64,000 nt of DNA, taken from assembly GCF_001305595.1 (NCBI RefSeq), contig NZ_CP012403.1, positions 753,501-817,500 on the forward strand, given 5' to 3'. Position 1 is the first letter of the stretch, and the number at the start of each line of letters is the position of its first letter. The position numbers were made by a program, and so were the translations under genes. Below, piece by piece: positions 17,364 to 25,409 of the stretch. The notes beneath the pieces are model-generated. The model had not been told where the DNA came from. It saw only the letters and a program-made list of their open reading frames with translations, and made no database searches. The DNA is from Azospirillum thiophilum (GTDB lineage Bacteria > Pseudomonadota > Alphaproteobacteria > Azospirillales > Azospirillaceae).

Positions 17364-18290
17364 ATGCCCATCCTGATCCTCGCCGACCACGACAATGCGA
17401 CCCTCAAGCCCGCCACCGCCCATGCGGTGACCGCCGCCGCCAAGCTTGGTTCTGACATCCATGTCCTGGTCGCCGGCCGCAACGCCGCGTCCGCCGCCGA
17501 CGCAGCCTCCAGGCTGGACGGTGTCGCCAAGGTGCTGGTCGCCGACGATGCCGCCTATGAGCACGCCCTTGCCGAACCGCTGGCGGCGCTGCTGGTGTCG
17601 CTCGCCCCCGGCTACGGCCATATCCTCGCCGCCGCCACTTCGACGGGCAAGAACGTGCTGCCGCGGGTCGCGGCGCTGCTCGACGTGGCGATGATCTCCG
17701 ACATCACCGCGGTGGTCTCCGCCGACAGCTTCGAGCGGCCGATCTATGCCGGCAACGCCATCGCCACCGTGCAGTCCGCCGACCCGGTGAAGATCCTCAC
17801 CGTCCGCACCACCGCCTTCGAGGCGGCAGGCTCCGGCGGAAGCGCCCCGATCGAGCCCGTCGCCGCCCTGGCCGATCCCGGCCTGTCGGGCTTCGTCTCG
17901 GCCGAGCTGTCGAAGTCGGAGCGGCCGGAGCTGACCAGCGCGCGCATCATCGTGTCGGGCGGGCGCGGCATGCAGTCGGGCGAGAATTTCCCGATGCTGG
18001 AGGCGCTGGCCGACACGTTGGGCGCCGCGGTCGGTGCAAGCCGTGCCGCCGTCGACGCCGGCTTCGTGCCGAACGACTATCAGGTTGGGCAGACCGGCAA
18101 GATCGTGGCGCCGGACCTCTACATCGCCGTCGGCATCTCCGGCGCGATCCAGCATCTGGCCGGCATGAAGGACAGCAAGGTGATCGTCGCCATCAACAAG
18201 GACGAGGAGGCGCCGATCTTCCAGGTCGCCGATTACGGCCTCGTCGCCGACCTGTTCAAGGCCGTGCCGGAGCTGCAACAGGCGCTCTGA
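17364..18290 (+). CDS. etfA: Electron transfer flavoprotein alpha subunit
   Basis: A 308-residue EtfA/FixB protein that binds the redox-active FAD. The N-terminal domain begins MPILILADHDNATLKPAT. The C-terminal FAD domain shows RIIVSGGRGMQSGENF, GAAVGASRAAVDAGF, QVGQTGKIVAPDLYIAVGISGAIQHLAGM and VIVAINKDEEAPIFQVADYGLV, the classic ETF alpha fingerprint. It ends at a strong hairpin (18313-18348). Electron donors are probably the acyl-CoA dehydrogenase at 20745 and possibly housekeeping dehydrogenases. Confidence 0.97.
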   Translation: MPILILADHDNATLKPATAHAVTAAAKLGSDIHVLVAGRNAASAADAASRLDGVAKVLVADDAAYEHALAEPLAALLVSLAPGYGHILAAATSTGKNVLPRVAALLDVAMISDITAVVSADSFERPIYAGNAIATVQSADPVKILTVRTTAFEAAGSGGSAPIEPVAALADPGLSGFVSAELSKSERPELTSARIIVSGGRGMQSGENFPMLEALADTLGAAVGASRAAVDAGFVPNDYQVGQTGKIVAPDLYIAVGISGAIQHLAGMKDSKVIVAINKDEEAPIFQVADYGLVADLFKAVPELQQAL

Positions 18291-18312
18291 TCGCAAGGCA
18301 ACCGCTCGACGC

Positions 18313-18348
18313 GAAAAGGGCGGCCTCTATCGGGAGGCCGCCCTTTTC
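18313..18348. terminator. Bidirectional rho-independent terminator between etfA and the thiolase
   Basis: A perfect 15-base stem (GAAAAGGGCGGCCTC / GAGGCCGCCCTTTTC) with a 6-base loop. Runs of A on one side and T on the other let it work for both convergent genes. Confidence 0.88.
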
Positions 18349-18367
18349 ACTTCGGAACCTGCCCTTG

Positions 18368-19573
18368 TTACACCCGTTCCAGCAGCAGCGCGATGCCCTG
18401 GCCGACGCCGATGCACATGGTGCACAGGGCATACCGGCCGCCGCGCAGTTCCAGCTCGACCAGCGCGGTGGTCGCCAGCCGGGCGCCGGACATCCCCAGC
18501 GGATGACCGAGCGCGATGGCGCCGCCGTTGGGATTCACCCGAGGATCGTCGTCCGCCAGCCCCAGTTCGCGCAGGCAGGCAAGACCCTGTGCGGCGAACG
18601 CCTCGTTCAACTCGATCACGTCGATGCGGTCGAGCGGCAGGCCGGTGCGCTCGAGCAGGAGGCGCACAGCCGGGACCGGTCCGATGCCCATCACGCGCGG
18701 CTCGACCCCGGCGACCGCCGCGCCGACGATGCGGGCACGCGGCGTCAGCCCATGGCGCCTGGCCGCCGCCTCGCCGGCGACGATCAGCGCCGCCGCGCCG
18801 TCGTTGATGCCGGACGCATTGCCGGCGGTCACCGTACCGCCGGGACGCACCACCGGCTTCAGTGCCGCGAGCTGATCGAGCGTGGTGTCCGGCCGCGGAT
18901 GCTCGTCGGCCGTCACCTCGGTGATCGCACCCTTGCGGCCGGCGACCGGCACGGCGACGATCTCCCGGGCAAAGCGTCCGCTGCGCTGGGCGGCTGCGGC
19001 GCGCTGCTGCGAGCGCAGGGCGAAGGAGTCCTGATCCTCGCGGGCGATGCCATACCGCTCGGCCACCGCCTCGGCGGTTTCCGGCATGCTGTCCACGCCA
19101 TGCGACGCCTTCAGGCGCGGGTTGACGAAGCGCCAGCCCATCGTGGTGTCCTCCAACCGCATCGCGCGGGAGTAGGCGTCGTCGGCCTTGGCCATCACGA
19201 AGGGTGCGCGCGACATGCTCTCCGCCCCGCCGGCCAGGAGCAACGCCTGTTCGCCCGCCCGCACGCCGCGCGCCGCGAGCGCGATGGCGTCGAGCCCCGA
19301 CCCGCATAGACGGTTCACCGTGGTGCCCGGCACCGTTTCGGGCAAGCCGGCAAGCAGGACCGCCATGCGCGCGATGTTGCGGTTGTCCTCCCCCGCCTGG
19401 TTGGCGCAGCCCAGGATCACGTCTTCGATCGCCGCCGGGTCCAGGGATGGATTGCGGTCGAGCAGCGCCCGTAAGGGAATGGCGGCGAGATCGTCGGCGC
19501 GCACCGTCGATAGCGCGCCGGCGTACCGTCCGATCGGCGTGCGCACGGCGTCGCACAGAAATGCTTCGGTCAT
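18368..19573 (-). CDS. Acetyl-CoA acyltransferase, 3-oxoadipyl-CoA thiolase (PcaF/PaaJ)-like
   Basis: A 401-residue thiolase that cleaves a 3-oxoacyl-CoA with CoA to acetyl-CoA and a shortened acyl-CoA. The nucleophilic cysteine is in VNRLCGSGLDAI. The catalytic histidine is in GGAIALGHPLGMSGAR and the second cysteine in LCTMCIGVGQG. Length and the sequence around RAGEQALLLAGGAESMSRAPF are closest to PcaF/PaaJ-type 3-oxoadipyl-CoA thiolases, which would yield succinyl-CoA plus acetyl-CoA; other dicarboxylic substrates are possible. Its start at ATG 19573 is preceded about 125 bases upstream by one of the three LysR-type palindromes. Confidence 0.92.
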   Translation of the reverse strand: MTEAFLCDAVRTPIGRYAGALSTVRADDLAAIPLRALLDRNPSLDPAAIEDVILGCANQAGEDNRNIARMAVLLAGLPETVPGTTVNRLCGSGLDAIALAARGVRAGEQALLLAGGAESMSRAPFVMAKADDAYSRAMRLEDTTMGWRFVNPRLKASHGVDSMPETAEAVAERYGIAREDQDSFALRSQQRAAAAQRSGRFAREIVAVPVAGRKGAITEVTADEHPRPDTTLDQLAALKPVVRPGGTVTAGNASGINDGAAALIVAGEAAARRHGLTPRARIVGAAVAGVEPRVMGIGPVPAVRLLLERTGLPLDRIDVIELNEAFAAQGLACLRELGLADDDPRVNPNGGAIALGHPLGMSGARLATTALVELELRGGRYALCTMCIGVGQGIALLLERV

Positions 19574-19697
19574 GGACTGGGCCTTCCGGCTTGGGCTGGA
19601 TGATGGCGGCGGAGCGTGGCGGCTGCGACGCGGCCGGCCGCGGCCCCGACTATCGGAAGCCGGGATGGATGCGGCAACTGACATAAACTTGGCGAAG

Positions 19698-19714
19698 CAT
19701 AACCTGCGGTAATG
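19698..19714. promoter_or_regulatory. Candidate LysR-regulator site upstream of the thiolase
   Basis: CATAAC-N5-GTAATG, the same 17-bp arrangement as at 11774-11790. On the side facing the thiolase (minus-strand direction) a GTTTATGT element follows after 9 bases (ACATAAAC on the plus strand, 19681-19688), mirroring the layout at the citrate-synthase-like operon. Confidence 0.55.
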
Positions 19715-19743
19715 GGCAGGCTGCCGGGCATCGCCGCCATGCG

Positions 19744-20631
19744 TCACCCGGCCGCTACCTGCTCCAGCAGCCAGTTGCGCACCTTCGCGATGCGGGCGCG
19801 GTCCTGGTGGTTGGGCGGCACCACGAAGTAATAGCCGAGATCGCGGCGCAGCGGCCGGTCGATCGGGCAGACCAGACTGCCGCTGCGCAATTCCGTCTCC
19901 AGCATGGCGGGTTGGCCCATGGCGATGCCAAGCCCGTCCAGGGCGGCCTGGTAGGTCAGCAACGAACTGGGGAACATCAGCGGTTCCTGCGTGTCCGCCA
20001 TCGCCGCGCCGGCGGCTTCCAGCCAGTCGGGCCAGTCCCGCCGCCGGTAATGGGAGTGCAGCAACGGGTAGCGCAGCAGATCGGCCGAAGTTTTCACCGG
20101 CGGTCCGCCTGCCAGAAGGGCGGGACTGCACACCGGCAGGATTTCGTCGGCGAACAGGAAAACCGAGTCCATGCCCTGCCAATCGCCGGTGCCAAGCTGG
20201 ATCGCCGCGTCGACATTGTCGCGGGCGAAGTCGACCGGCGTCACCGCGGTTCGGGTGCGCAACCGCAGATCGGGGTGGTTGGTCTGCAGCTGCGGCAAGC
20301 GCCGCATCAGCCATTTCGCCATGAAGGTCGCATAGACCTGCAGCTTCAGGGGAGCGGCGGCACGGGCGGACACCAGTTCGTCCGTCGCCTCCGCGATGCA
20401 GCGGAAGGCGGGAGCGATCTGCGATGCATACCGCTTGCCCTCGCCGGTCAGGGTCAGGCCGCGGGTTTCGCGGTGGAACAGCCGGACCCCCAGGTAATCC
20501 TCCAGCAAGGCGACCTGCCGGCTAACCGCCGGCTGGGTGACGCCCAGCTCTTCCGCCGCCTTGGTGAAGCTGCCGTGCCGGGCCGCGCATTCGAAGACGT
20601 GGAGCGGGTTGAGCGGGGGGATCGGACGCAC
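19744..20631 (-). CDS. LysR-family transcriptional regulator (GcvA-like subfamily)
   Basis: A 295-residue regulator. The N-terminal winged helix-turn-helix reads PLNPLHVFECAARHGSF, KAAEELGVTQPAVSRQVALLE and LFHRETRGLTLTGEG; the C-terminal effector domain follows (LKLQVYATFMAKWLMRRLPQL, VDAAIQLGTGDWQG, GLGIAMGQPAMLE). I set the start at GTG 20631, because GcvA-type proteins begin just before the PPLNPL segment and there is no ATG in frame nearby; the frame is open to 20721. Divergent from the acyl-CoA dehydrogenase operon with a perfect CCATTAC-N5-GTTATGG palindrome 11 bases before its start, so it probably autoregulates and controls the island. Confidence 0.9.
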   Translation of the reverse strand: MRPIPPLNPLHVFECAARHGSFTKAAEELGVTQPAVSRQVALLEDYLGVRLFHRETRGLTLTGEGKRYASQIAPAFRCIAEATDELVSARAAAPLKLQVYATFMAKWLMRRLPQLQTNHPDLRLRTRTAVTPVDFARDNVDAAIQLGTGDWQGMDSVFLFADEILPVCSPALLAGGPPVKTSADLLRYPLLHSHYRRRDWPDWLEAAGAAMADTQEPLMFPSSLLTYQAALDGLGIAMGQPAMLETELRSGSLVCPIDRPLRRDLGYYFVVPPNHQDRARIAKVRNWLLEQVAAG

Positions 20632-20642
20632 CGTCTCAGGTC

Positions 20643-20659
20643 CATTACAAAAGGTTATG
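20643..20659. promoter_or_regulatory. Perfect 17-bp palindrome, candidate LysR operator in the lysR/acd interval
   Basis: CATTAC-N5-GTTATG; including one more base each side (20642-20660) the arms are 7 bases and perfect. It is the most symmetric of three related sites in the window and lies next to the regulator's own start, as expected for LysR autoregulation. Confidence 0.62.
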
Positions 20660-20667
20660 GAAGGCCA

Positions 20668-20683
20668 ACAACTAGGAAGTTGT
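20668..20683. promoter_or_regulatory. Second inverted repeat in the lysR/acyl-CoA dehydrogenase interval
   Basis: ACAACT-N4-AGTTGT, perfect 6-base arms, 8 bases beyond the candidate LysR site on the acyl-CoA dehydrogenase side. LysR regulators often contact a recognition site and a weaker activation site in this arrangement; this could be the second site or another factor's operator. Confidence 0.4.
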
Positions 20684-20744
20684 CGCTTGTTCGTCAATGC
20701 GATTGATTGACTGCAACGCAATTCGATAGCCCCCGTCGGAGCCC

Positions 20745-21908
20745 ATGGACTTTCAACTCAACCAGGAACAGCGCGCCTTCGCCGACTCCGTGCGCCGCTT
20801 CGCCCGCGCCGAGCTGGCCGCTGACGCACTGAAGCGCGCCCACTCCCCCGCCTTTCCCTGGGACGTGGCCGCGAAACTGTCGGAGATGGGCCTGCTGGGC
20901 ATCACGATGCGCGAGGAGGATGGCGGCGTCGGCGGCACGCTGATGGATGCGGTGATCGCCATCCAGGAACTGGCGCTGGTCTGCCCCAAGAGTGCCGACG
21001 TCGTCCAGGCCGGCAATTTCGGGCCGATCCGCACCTTTGCCGAATATGCCAGTGCAGAGCAGAAGGAGCGCTGGCTGGGCGACCTGCTCGCCGGGCGCAA
21101 GCTGCTGGCGCTGGGCATGAGCGAACCGGACGCCGGATCGGCGGTCACCGACCTGAAGACCAGCGCCCGCGAGGATGGCGATCATTACGTCATCAACGGG
21201 TCGAAGGTCTTTTCCACCCACAGCCCGGAAGCGACGCTGTTCCTGGTCTATGTCCGCTTTGCCCCCGGCGTCGGCGGCATCGGCTCGGTGCTGATCGAGC
21301 GCGGGACGCCGGGCTTCACCATCGGCCAGCCCTCCGCCTTCATGAGCGGCGAGGAATGGTGCCAGCTCTATTTCGAGGACTGCCGGGTTCCCAAGGCGAA
21401 CGTCCTGCTGGGGCCGGGCGGCTTCAAGAAACAGATTGCCGGCTTCAACGTGGAGCGCATCGGCAACGCCTCGCGGGCGCTGGCGCTGGGCCGGCATGCC
21501 TTCAACCTCGCCAAGGATCATGCGGAGACGCGGGTCCAGTTCGGCCGCCCGCTGTGCGAGTTCCAGGGCCTGCAATGGAAATTCGCGGACATGGCGCTGA
21601 AGCTGGAAGGCGCGCAGCTGCTGCTCTACCGTGCCGCGACCAATGCCGACAACGGCCTGCCGTCGGCCTATGAAACCTCGATCGCCAAGCTGGCCTGCAA
21701 CCTTGCCGGCTTCGAGGTCGCCAATGAAGCCCTGCAGATCATGGGCGGCACCGGGTACAGCCAGGAAGCGCTGGTCGAATACTGCGTGAAGCGGACACGC
21801 GGCTGGATGATCGCCGGCGGCTCAATCGAAATTTTGAAGAACCGCATTGCCGAGGAACTGTTCGAGCGTCGCTTCGATCAGCGTCCACCGCGGGAGGGCC
21901 GGTCGTGA
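20745..21908 (+). CDS. Acyl-CoA dehydrogenase
   Basis: A 387-residue FAD enzyme that makes the alpha,beta double bond in an acyl-CoA and passes electrons to ETF. N-terminal, middle and C-terminal domains are all present: LALGMSEPDAGSAVTDLKT, FSTHSPEATLFLVYV, the C-terminal helices RVQFGRPLCEFQGLQ and ALQIMGGTGYSQE. The usual catalytic glutamate near the C-terminus (YEG in medium-chain enzymes) is Gly here (IAGGSIE). Glu237 in FNVERIGNAS matches the isovaleryl-/long-chain-type position. It is the first gene of an operon whose next start overlaps its stop (GTGA). Confidence 0.94.
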   Translation: MDFQLNQEQRAFADSVRRFARAELAADALKRAHSPAFPWDVAAKLSEMGLLGITMREEDGGVGGTLMDAVIAIQELALVCPKSADVVQAGNFGPIRTFAEYASAEQKERWLGDLLAGRKLLALGMSEPDAGSAVTDLKTSAREDGDHYVINGSKVFSTHSPEATLFLVYVRFAPGVGGIGSVLIERGTPGFTIGQPSAFMSGEEWCQLYFEDCRVPKANVLLGPGGFKKQIAGFNVERIGNASRALALGRHAFNLAKDHAETRVQFGRPLCEFQGLQWKFADMALKLEGAQLLLYRAATNADNGLPSAYETSIAKLACNLAGFEVANEALQIMGGTGYSQEALVEYCVKRTRGWMIAGGSIEILKNRIAEELFERRFDQRPPREGRS

Positions 21909-24076
21909 GCGGCATGGTCAAGGGCTGCACCGGCTTCGCTCTGGCCGAGGCGCTGCTGCGGCCGCGGTCGGTGGCGCTGGTCGGGGTGTCGGACGACATC
22001 GCGAAGACCGCCGCCCGTCCGCTGCGCTTCCTGCGCCGTGCCGGCTATGGCGGCGAGGTCTACAGCGTCAATCCCACCCGCGCCACCGTGCAGGGTGAGC
22101 CGGCCTTCGCGTCGCTGTCGGCCCTGCCGGAACGGCCGGACCATGCCTTCATCCTGACCGGCACCGACGCGGCCATCGCCGCGCTGGAGGAGTGCGGGCG
22201 TCTGGGCGTTCCGGTCGCGACCATCCTGGCCGGCGGCTTTTCCGAGGCGGGCGGTGCCGGCGTCGAGCGCGAACGGCGGTTGGCGGAGATCGGGCGGTCC
22301 TACGGCGTGCGTGTGCTCGGCCCGTCCAGCATCGGTGTCGTCAACGTGCATGAGCGTCTGGTGCTGACCGCCAACGCCGCCTTTGCCGAACCCGACCTGC
22401 CGGAAGGCGGGGTGTTCGTCGCCTCGCACAGCGGAAGCCTGATCGGTGCCCTGTTGTCGCGGGGCAAGGCGCGCGGCGTGGGCTTCGCCGGGCTGGTGTC
22501 GGTCGGCGGCGAGGTGGATCTGTCGGTCGGCGAAATCTGCGAGGCGACGCTCGACGATCCGAAGATCGGCGGCTATCTGCTGTTCCTTGAATCGATGCGC
22601 AACGCCGACGCCCTGCGTCGCTTCGCGCTGGCGGCGGCGGCGCGCGGCAAGCCGGTGGCGGCCTACAAGCTGGGCCGCTCGGCGGAGGCGGCGGAGCTGG
22701 CGGTTTCCCACACCGGCGCGCTGGCCGGGGAGGACGACGTCGCCGACACCTTCCTGCGGGACTGCGGGATCGCCCGGGTGGAATCCTTCGACGGGCTGCT
22801 CGAGGTCATGCCGCTGCTCAACCGCATGCCACCCCGGATGCGGTCGAAGACCGGACGGCAACCCGCCGTCGGCGTCGTCACCACCACCGGCGGCGGTGCT
22901 GCCATGGCCATCGACCAGCTCGCCATCCGCGGCGTGCGGGTCGCCGCCCCGAGCGCGGAAACCGTGCGTCGTCTCGCCGAGGCCGGGATCGCGGCCGGGG
23001 AGGGGCGCTTGGTCGACCTGACGCTGGCCGGCACCCGCTACGACGTGATGAAGGCCGCGCTGGGGGTGATGCAGACCGCGCCGGAATTCGATCTCGTCCT
23101 GGCGACCGTCGGATCCTCCGCCCGTTTCCAGCCCGATCTGGCGGTGGCGCCGGTGATCGACAGCGCGCGCGAGCATGACAAGCCGTTGGCCGCCTTCATC
23201 GTGCCGGAGGCTCCGGAAGCGCTGCTGCGCCTGAACGCCGCCGGGGTTCCCTGTTTCCGCGCGCCGGAATCCTGCGGCGACGTGATCGCCGCCGCGCTCA
23301 ACCGCCGGGCCCCGCGTCCCGAACTGGCGACGCCATCGCCGTCTCCTCATCCGGGAGCCGGGCGGACCATCGACGAGGCCGAGGCCTACCGTCTGTTTGC
23401 CCGCGTCGGCGTTCCCCATGCGCCGGTCGCGGTGCTGACGGTCGGCGAGCCGGTGCCGGAGCTTCCCTTCGCCTACCCGGTGGTCGCCAAGGTTCTGCAT
23501 CCCGACATCGCCCACAAGACCGACCTGGGCGGCGTGGTGCTGAACATCGCCGACGCCGATGCGCTGTCCGCCGCCATGGCGGCGATCCGCGGCCGGGTCG
23601 AGGCCGCAAGGCCGGAGGTGGGCGTGCGGAACATCCTGGTCCAGCCGATGACTCGCGGCGTGGGCGAGGTGCTGGTCGGCCTGCGCCGCGACCCCCAGGT
23701 CGGGCCGGTGGTGATGCTGGCCGCCGGCGGGGTGCTGACCGAGATCTTCCGCGACCGTGCCCTGCGGCTGGCGCCGGTGGACCGCGATACCGCGCTGGAG
23801 ATGATCGGCGAGGTGAAGGCGCTCCAGGCCCTGGCCGGCTATCGCGGCCGGACGGAGGGCGACCTCGGCGCCGTCGCCGACGCGCTGGTCGCCGTCTCCC
23901 GTCTTGCCCTGCTGGACGACGTGACCGTGCTGGAGGCGGAGATCAATCCGCTGATGGTGATGGCCGACGGGCAGGGGGCGCTGGCGGTCGATGCGCTGGT
24001 CCAACTCGCAACGGCGGACGCAACCGCCCAGTCCCAAGAAAACGATACCGAAAACCGTTCCGGGAGGAACCGATGA
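21905..24076 (+). CDS. Acyl-CoA synthetase, ADP-forming (acetate-CoA ligase family)
   Basis: A 723-residue single-chain NDP-forming acyl-CoA synthetase. The order is a CoA-binding domain (about residues 12-140; LRPRSVALVGVS), a succinyl-CoA-ligase-like region with the phosphohistidine candidate in VSHTGALAGEDD, and an ATP-grasp domain (about 490-715; FAYPVVAKVLHPDIAHKTDLGGVVLN, EINPLMVMADG). It would activate an organic acid to its CoA ester in the cytoplasm. The start is GTG, overlapping the acyl-CoA dehydrogenase stop by 4 bases. It is followed by an SCP2-like protein with another 4-base overlap. Substrate unknown. Confidence 0.92.
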   Translation: MSGMVKGCTGFALAEALLRPRSVALVGVSDDIAKTAARPLRFLRRAGYGGEVYSVNPTRATVQGEPAFASLSALPERPDHAFILTGTDAAIAALEECGRLGVPVATILAGGFSEAGGAGVERERRLAEIGRSYGVRVLGPSSIGVVNVHERLVLTANAAFAEPDLPEGGVFVASHSGSLIGALLSRGKARGVGFAGLVSVGGEVDLSVGEICEATLDDPKIGGYLLFLESMRNADALRRFALAAAARGKPVAAYKLGRSAEAAELAVSHTGALAGEDDVADTFLRDCGIARVESFDGLLEVMPLLNRMPPRMRSKTGRQPAVGVVTTTGGGAAMAIDQLAIRGVRVAAPSAETVRRLAEAGIAAGEGRLVDLTLAGTRYDVMKAALGVMQTAPEFDLVLATVGSSARFQPDLAVAPVIDSAREHDKPLAAFIVPEAPEALLRLNAAGVPCFRAPESCGDVIAAALNRRAPRPELATPSPSPHPGAGRTIDEAEAYRLFARVGVPHAPVAVLTVGEPVPELPFAYPVVAKVLHPDIAHKTDLGGVVLNIADADALSAAMAAIRGRVEAARPEVGVRNILVQPMTRGVGEVLVGLRRDPQVGPVVMLAAGGVLTEIFRDRALRLAPVDRDTALEMIGEVKALQALAGYRGRTEGDLGAVADALVAVSRLALLDDVTVLEAEINPLMVMADGQGALAVDALVQLATADATAQSQENDTENRSGRNR

Positions 24077-24456
24077 TGCCCAGGCCGGATGTGCTCTCGC
24101 TGCCGGAGCTTGTGAACGCCAATGAGCGGCTCGTCCATCGCGGCCGGTTCCTGACCGCGGTGATGCGGCTGGACATCGGCGCCGACGCCTATCTGATCTC
24201 CATCGACCGCGGGCGGATCGCCGAGGTGCGCAAGGGTCCGTTCGTCATGCCGTCCTGGACCTTCGGCCTGTCCTGCGGGGCCGATGCGCTGGGGCGCTTC
24301 TGGCAGCCGCTGCCGCCGCCGGGTTTCCACGACCTGTTCGCCCTGCTGCGGCGGGGGGAGCTGACCCTGTCCGGCAACCTGCAACCCTTCATGGCCAACC
24401 TCCTCTACATCAAGGACGTGATGGCCAGCCTGCGCAGCCCGAAGGAAACCGCCTGA
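24073..24456 (+). CDS. Small SCP2-like protein, function unknown
   Basis: A 127-residue protein with no signal peptide or membrane segment. The pattern of strands (FLTAVMRLDIGADAYLISIDRGRIAEVR), a central GPFVMPSWTFGLSCGADAL, and the end LRRGELTLSGNLQPFMANLLYIKDVM resembles sterol-carrier-protein-2-type lipid/acyl-CoA binding folds, which end in a 'G.L.G.....' segment. I am only moderately sure of that. It is coupled on both sides (ATGA overlap with the synthetase, 1-base overlap with the alpha/beta hydrolase), so it probably handles or presents the same acyl-CoA intermediate. Confidence 0.75.
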   Translation: MMPRPDVLSLPELVNANERLVHRGRFLTAVMRLDIGADAYLISIDRGRIAEVRKGPFVMPSWTFGLSCGADALGRFWQPLPPPGFHDLFALLRRGELTLSGNLQPFMANLLYIKDVMASLRSPKETA

Positions 24457-25304
24457 TGCGTGCGACGATCGAATCCATCACCGGGCGTTACATGCGGCTG
24501 GATCACAAGGGCCGCGAGCACCGGATCTATTTCGAGGAGGCGGGGCAGGGCATACCGCTGGTCTGCCTGCACACCGCCGGATCGGACGGCCGCCAGTTCC
24601 GCGGCATCCTGAACGATCCGCGCATCACCCGCGATTTCCGCGTCATCGCCTTCGACCTGCCCTGGCACGGCAAATCCTCGCCGCCCGCCGGCTGGCAGGG
24701 CGGCGACTACCAGCTGACCAGCGCCGATTACACCGACATCATCCTGACGGTCTGCCGGGCGCTGGACCTTGACCGCCCGGTGGCGATGGGCTGTTCCATC
24801 GGCGGACGCATCGCGCTGCATCTGGCGATGGAGCATGCCGGGGAGTTCCGCGCCATCATCGGGCTGCAATCCTCCGCCCACGTCCATCCCTATTACGATA
24901 CGACCTGGCTGCATCACCCGGACGTGAATGGCGGGGAGGTCTGTGCCGCCATCGCCGCCGGGCTGGTCGGGCCGAATGCCCCCGACGCCCACCGCTGGGA
25001 GACGGTCTGGCACTACATGCAGGGCGGTCCGGGCATCTTCAAGGGCGACCTCTATTTCTACAAGGTGGACGGCGACATCCGCCACCGGTTGGGCGAGATC
25101 GACACCAGCCGCTGCCCGCTCTATCTGCTGACCGGCGAATACGACTATTCCTGCTCTCCGGCCGACACGCTGGAGACCGCCGCCTGCATTCCCGGCGCCA
25201 CCGTATCGATCATGCCGGGGCTGGGCCATTTCCCGATGAGCGAGGATCCGGAGGGCTTCATCGCCCATCTGCTGCCGGTCCTGAGCGAGATCGTCCACCG
25301 CTGA
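24456..25304 (+). CDS. Alpha/beta hydrolase
   Basis: A 282-residue cytoplasmic hydrolase. The fold shows the oxyanion region VCLHTAGSDGRQF, the strand-loop FDLPWHGKSS, the nucleophile elbow MGCSIGGR (Ser114), an acid in LLTGEYDYSC and the catalytic histidine in GLGHFPMSEDPEGF. Likely reactions are hydrolysis of an ester, lactone, C-C bond or thioester; the family does not tell which. It ends the tightly coupled acyl-CoA dehydrogenase/synthetase/SCP2-like operon, about 105 bases before the second binding-protein gene. Confidence 0.9.
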   Translation: MRATIESITGRYMRLDHKGREHRIYFEEAGQGIPLVCLHTAGSDGRQFRGILNDPRITRDFRVIAFDLPWHGKSSPPAGWQGGDYQLTSADYTDIILTVCRALDLDRPVAMGCSIGGRIALHLAMEHAGEFRAIIGLQSSAHVHPYYDTTWLHHPDVNGGEVCAAIAAGLVGPNAPDAHRWETVWHYMQGGPGIFKGDLYFYKVDGDIRHRLGEIDTSRCPLYLLTGEYDYSCSPADTLETAACIPGATVSIMPGLGHFPMSEDPEGFIAHLLPVLSEIVHR

Positions 25305-25409
25305 GCCCCGTTCCGACGGCAAGCGCTCCGGCGGCAAGCATTCCGACAATAACCGGCCGCCGACCGAAAGCAAGGCGGCGGCCATCAATTCCCCGGGGAG
25401 GGATCATTC

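Noticed and set aside
18368..20314. Longer thiolase protein of 648 residues
   Set aside because: The upstream 247 residues are antisense to the LysR gene and carry no motifs; the family start is at 19573.
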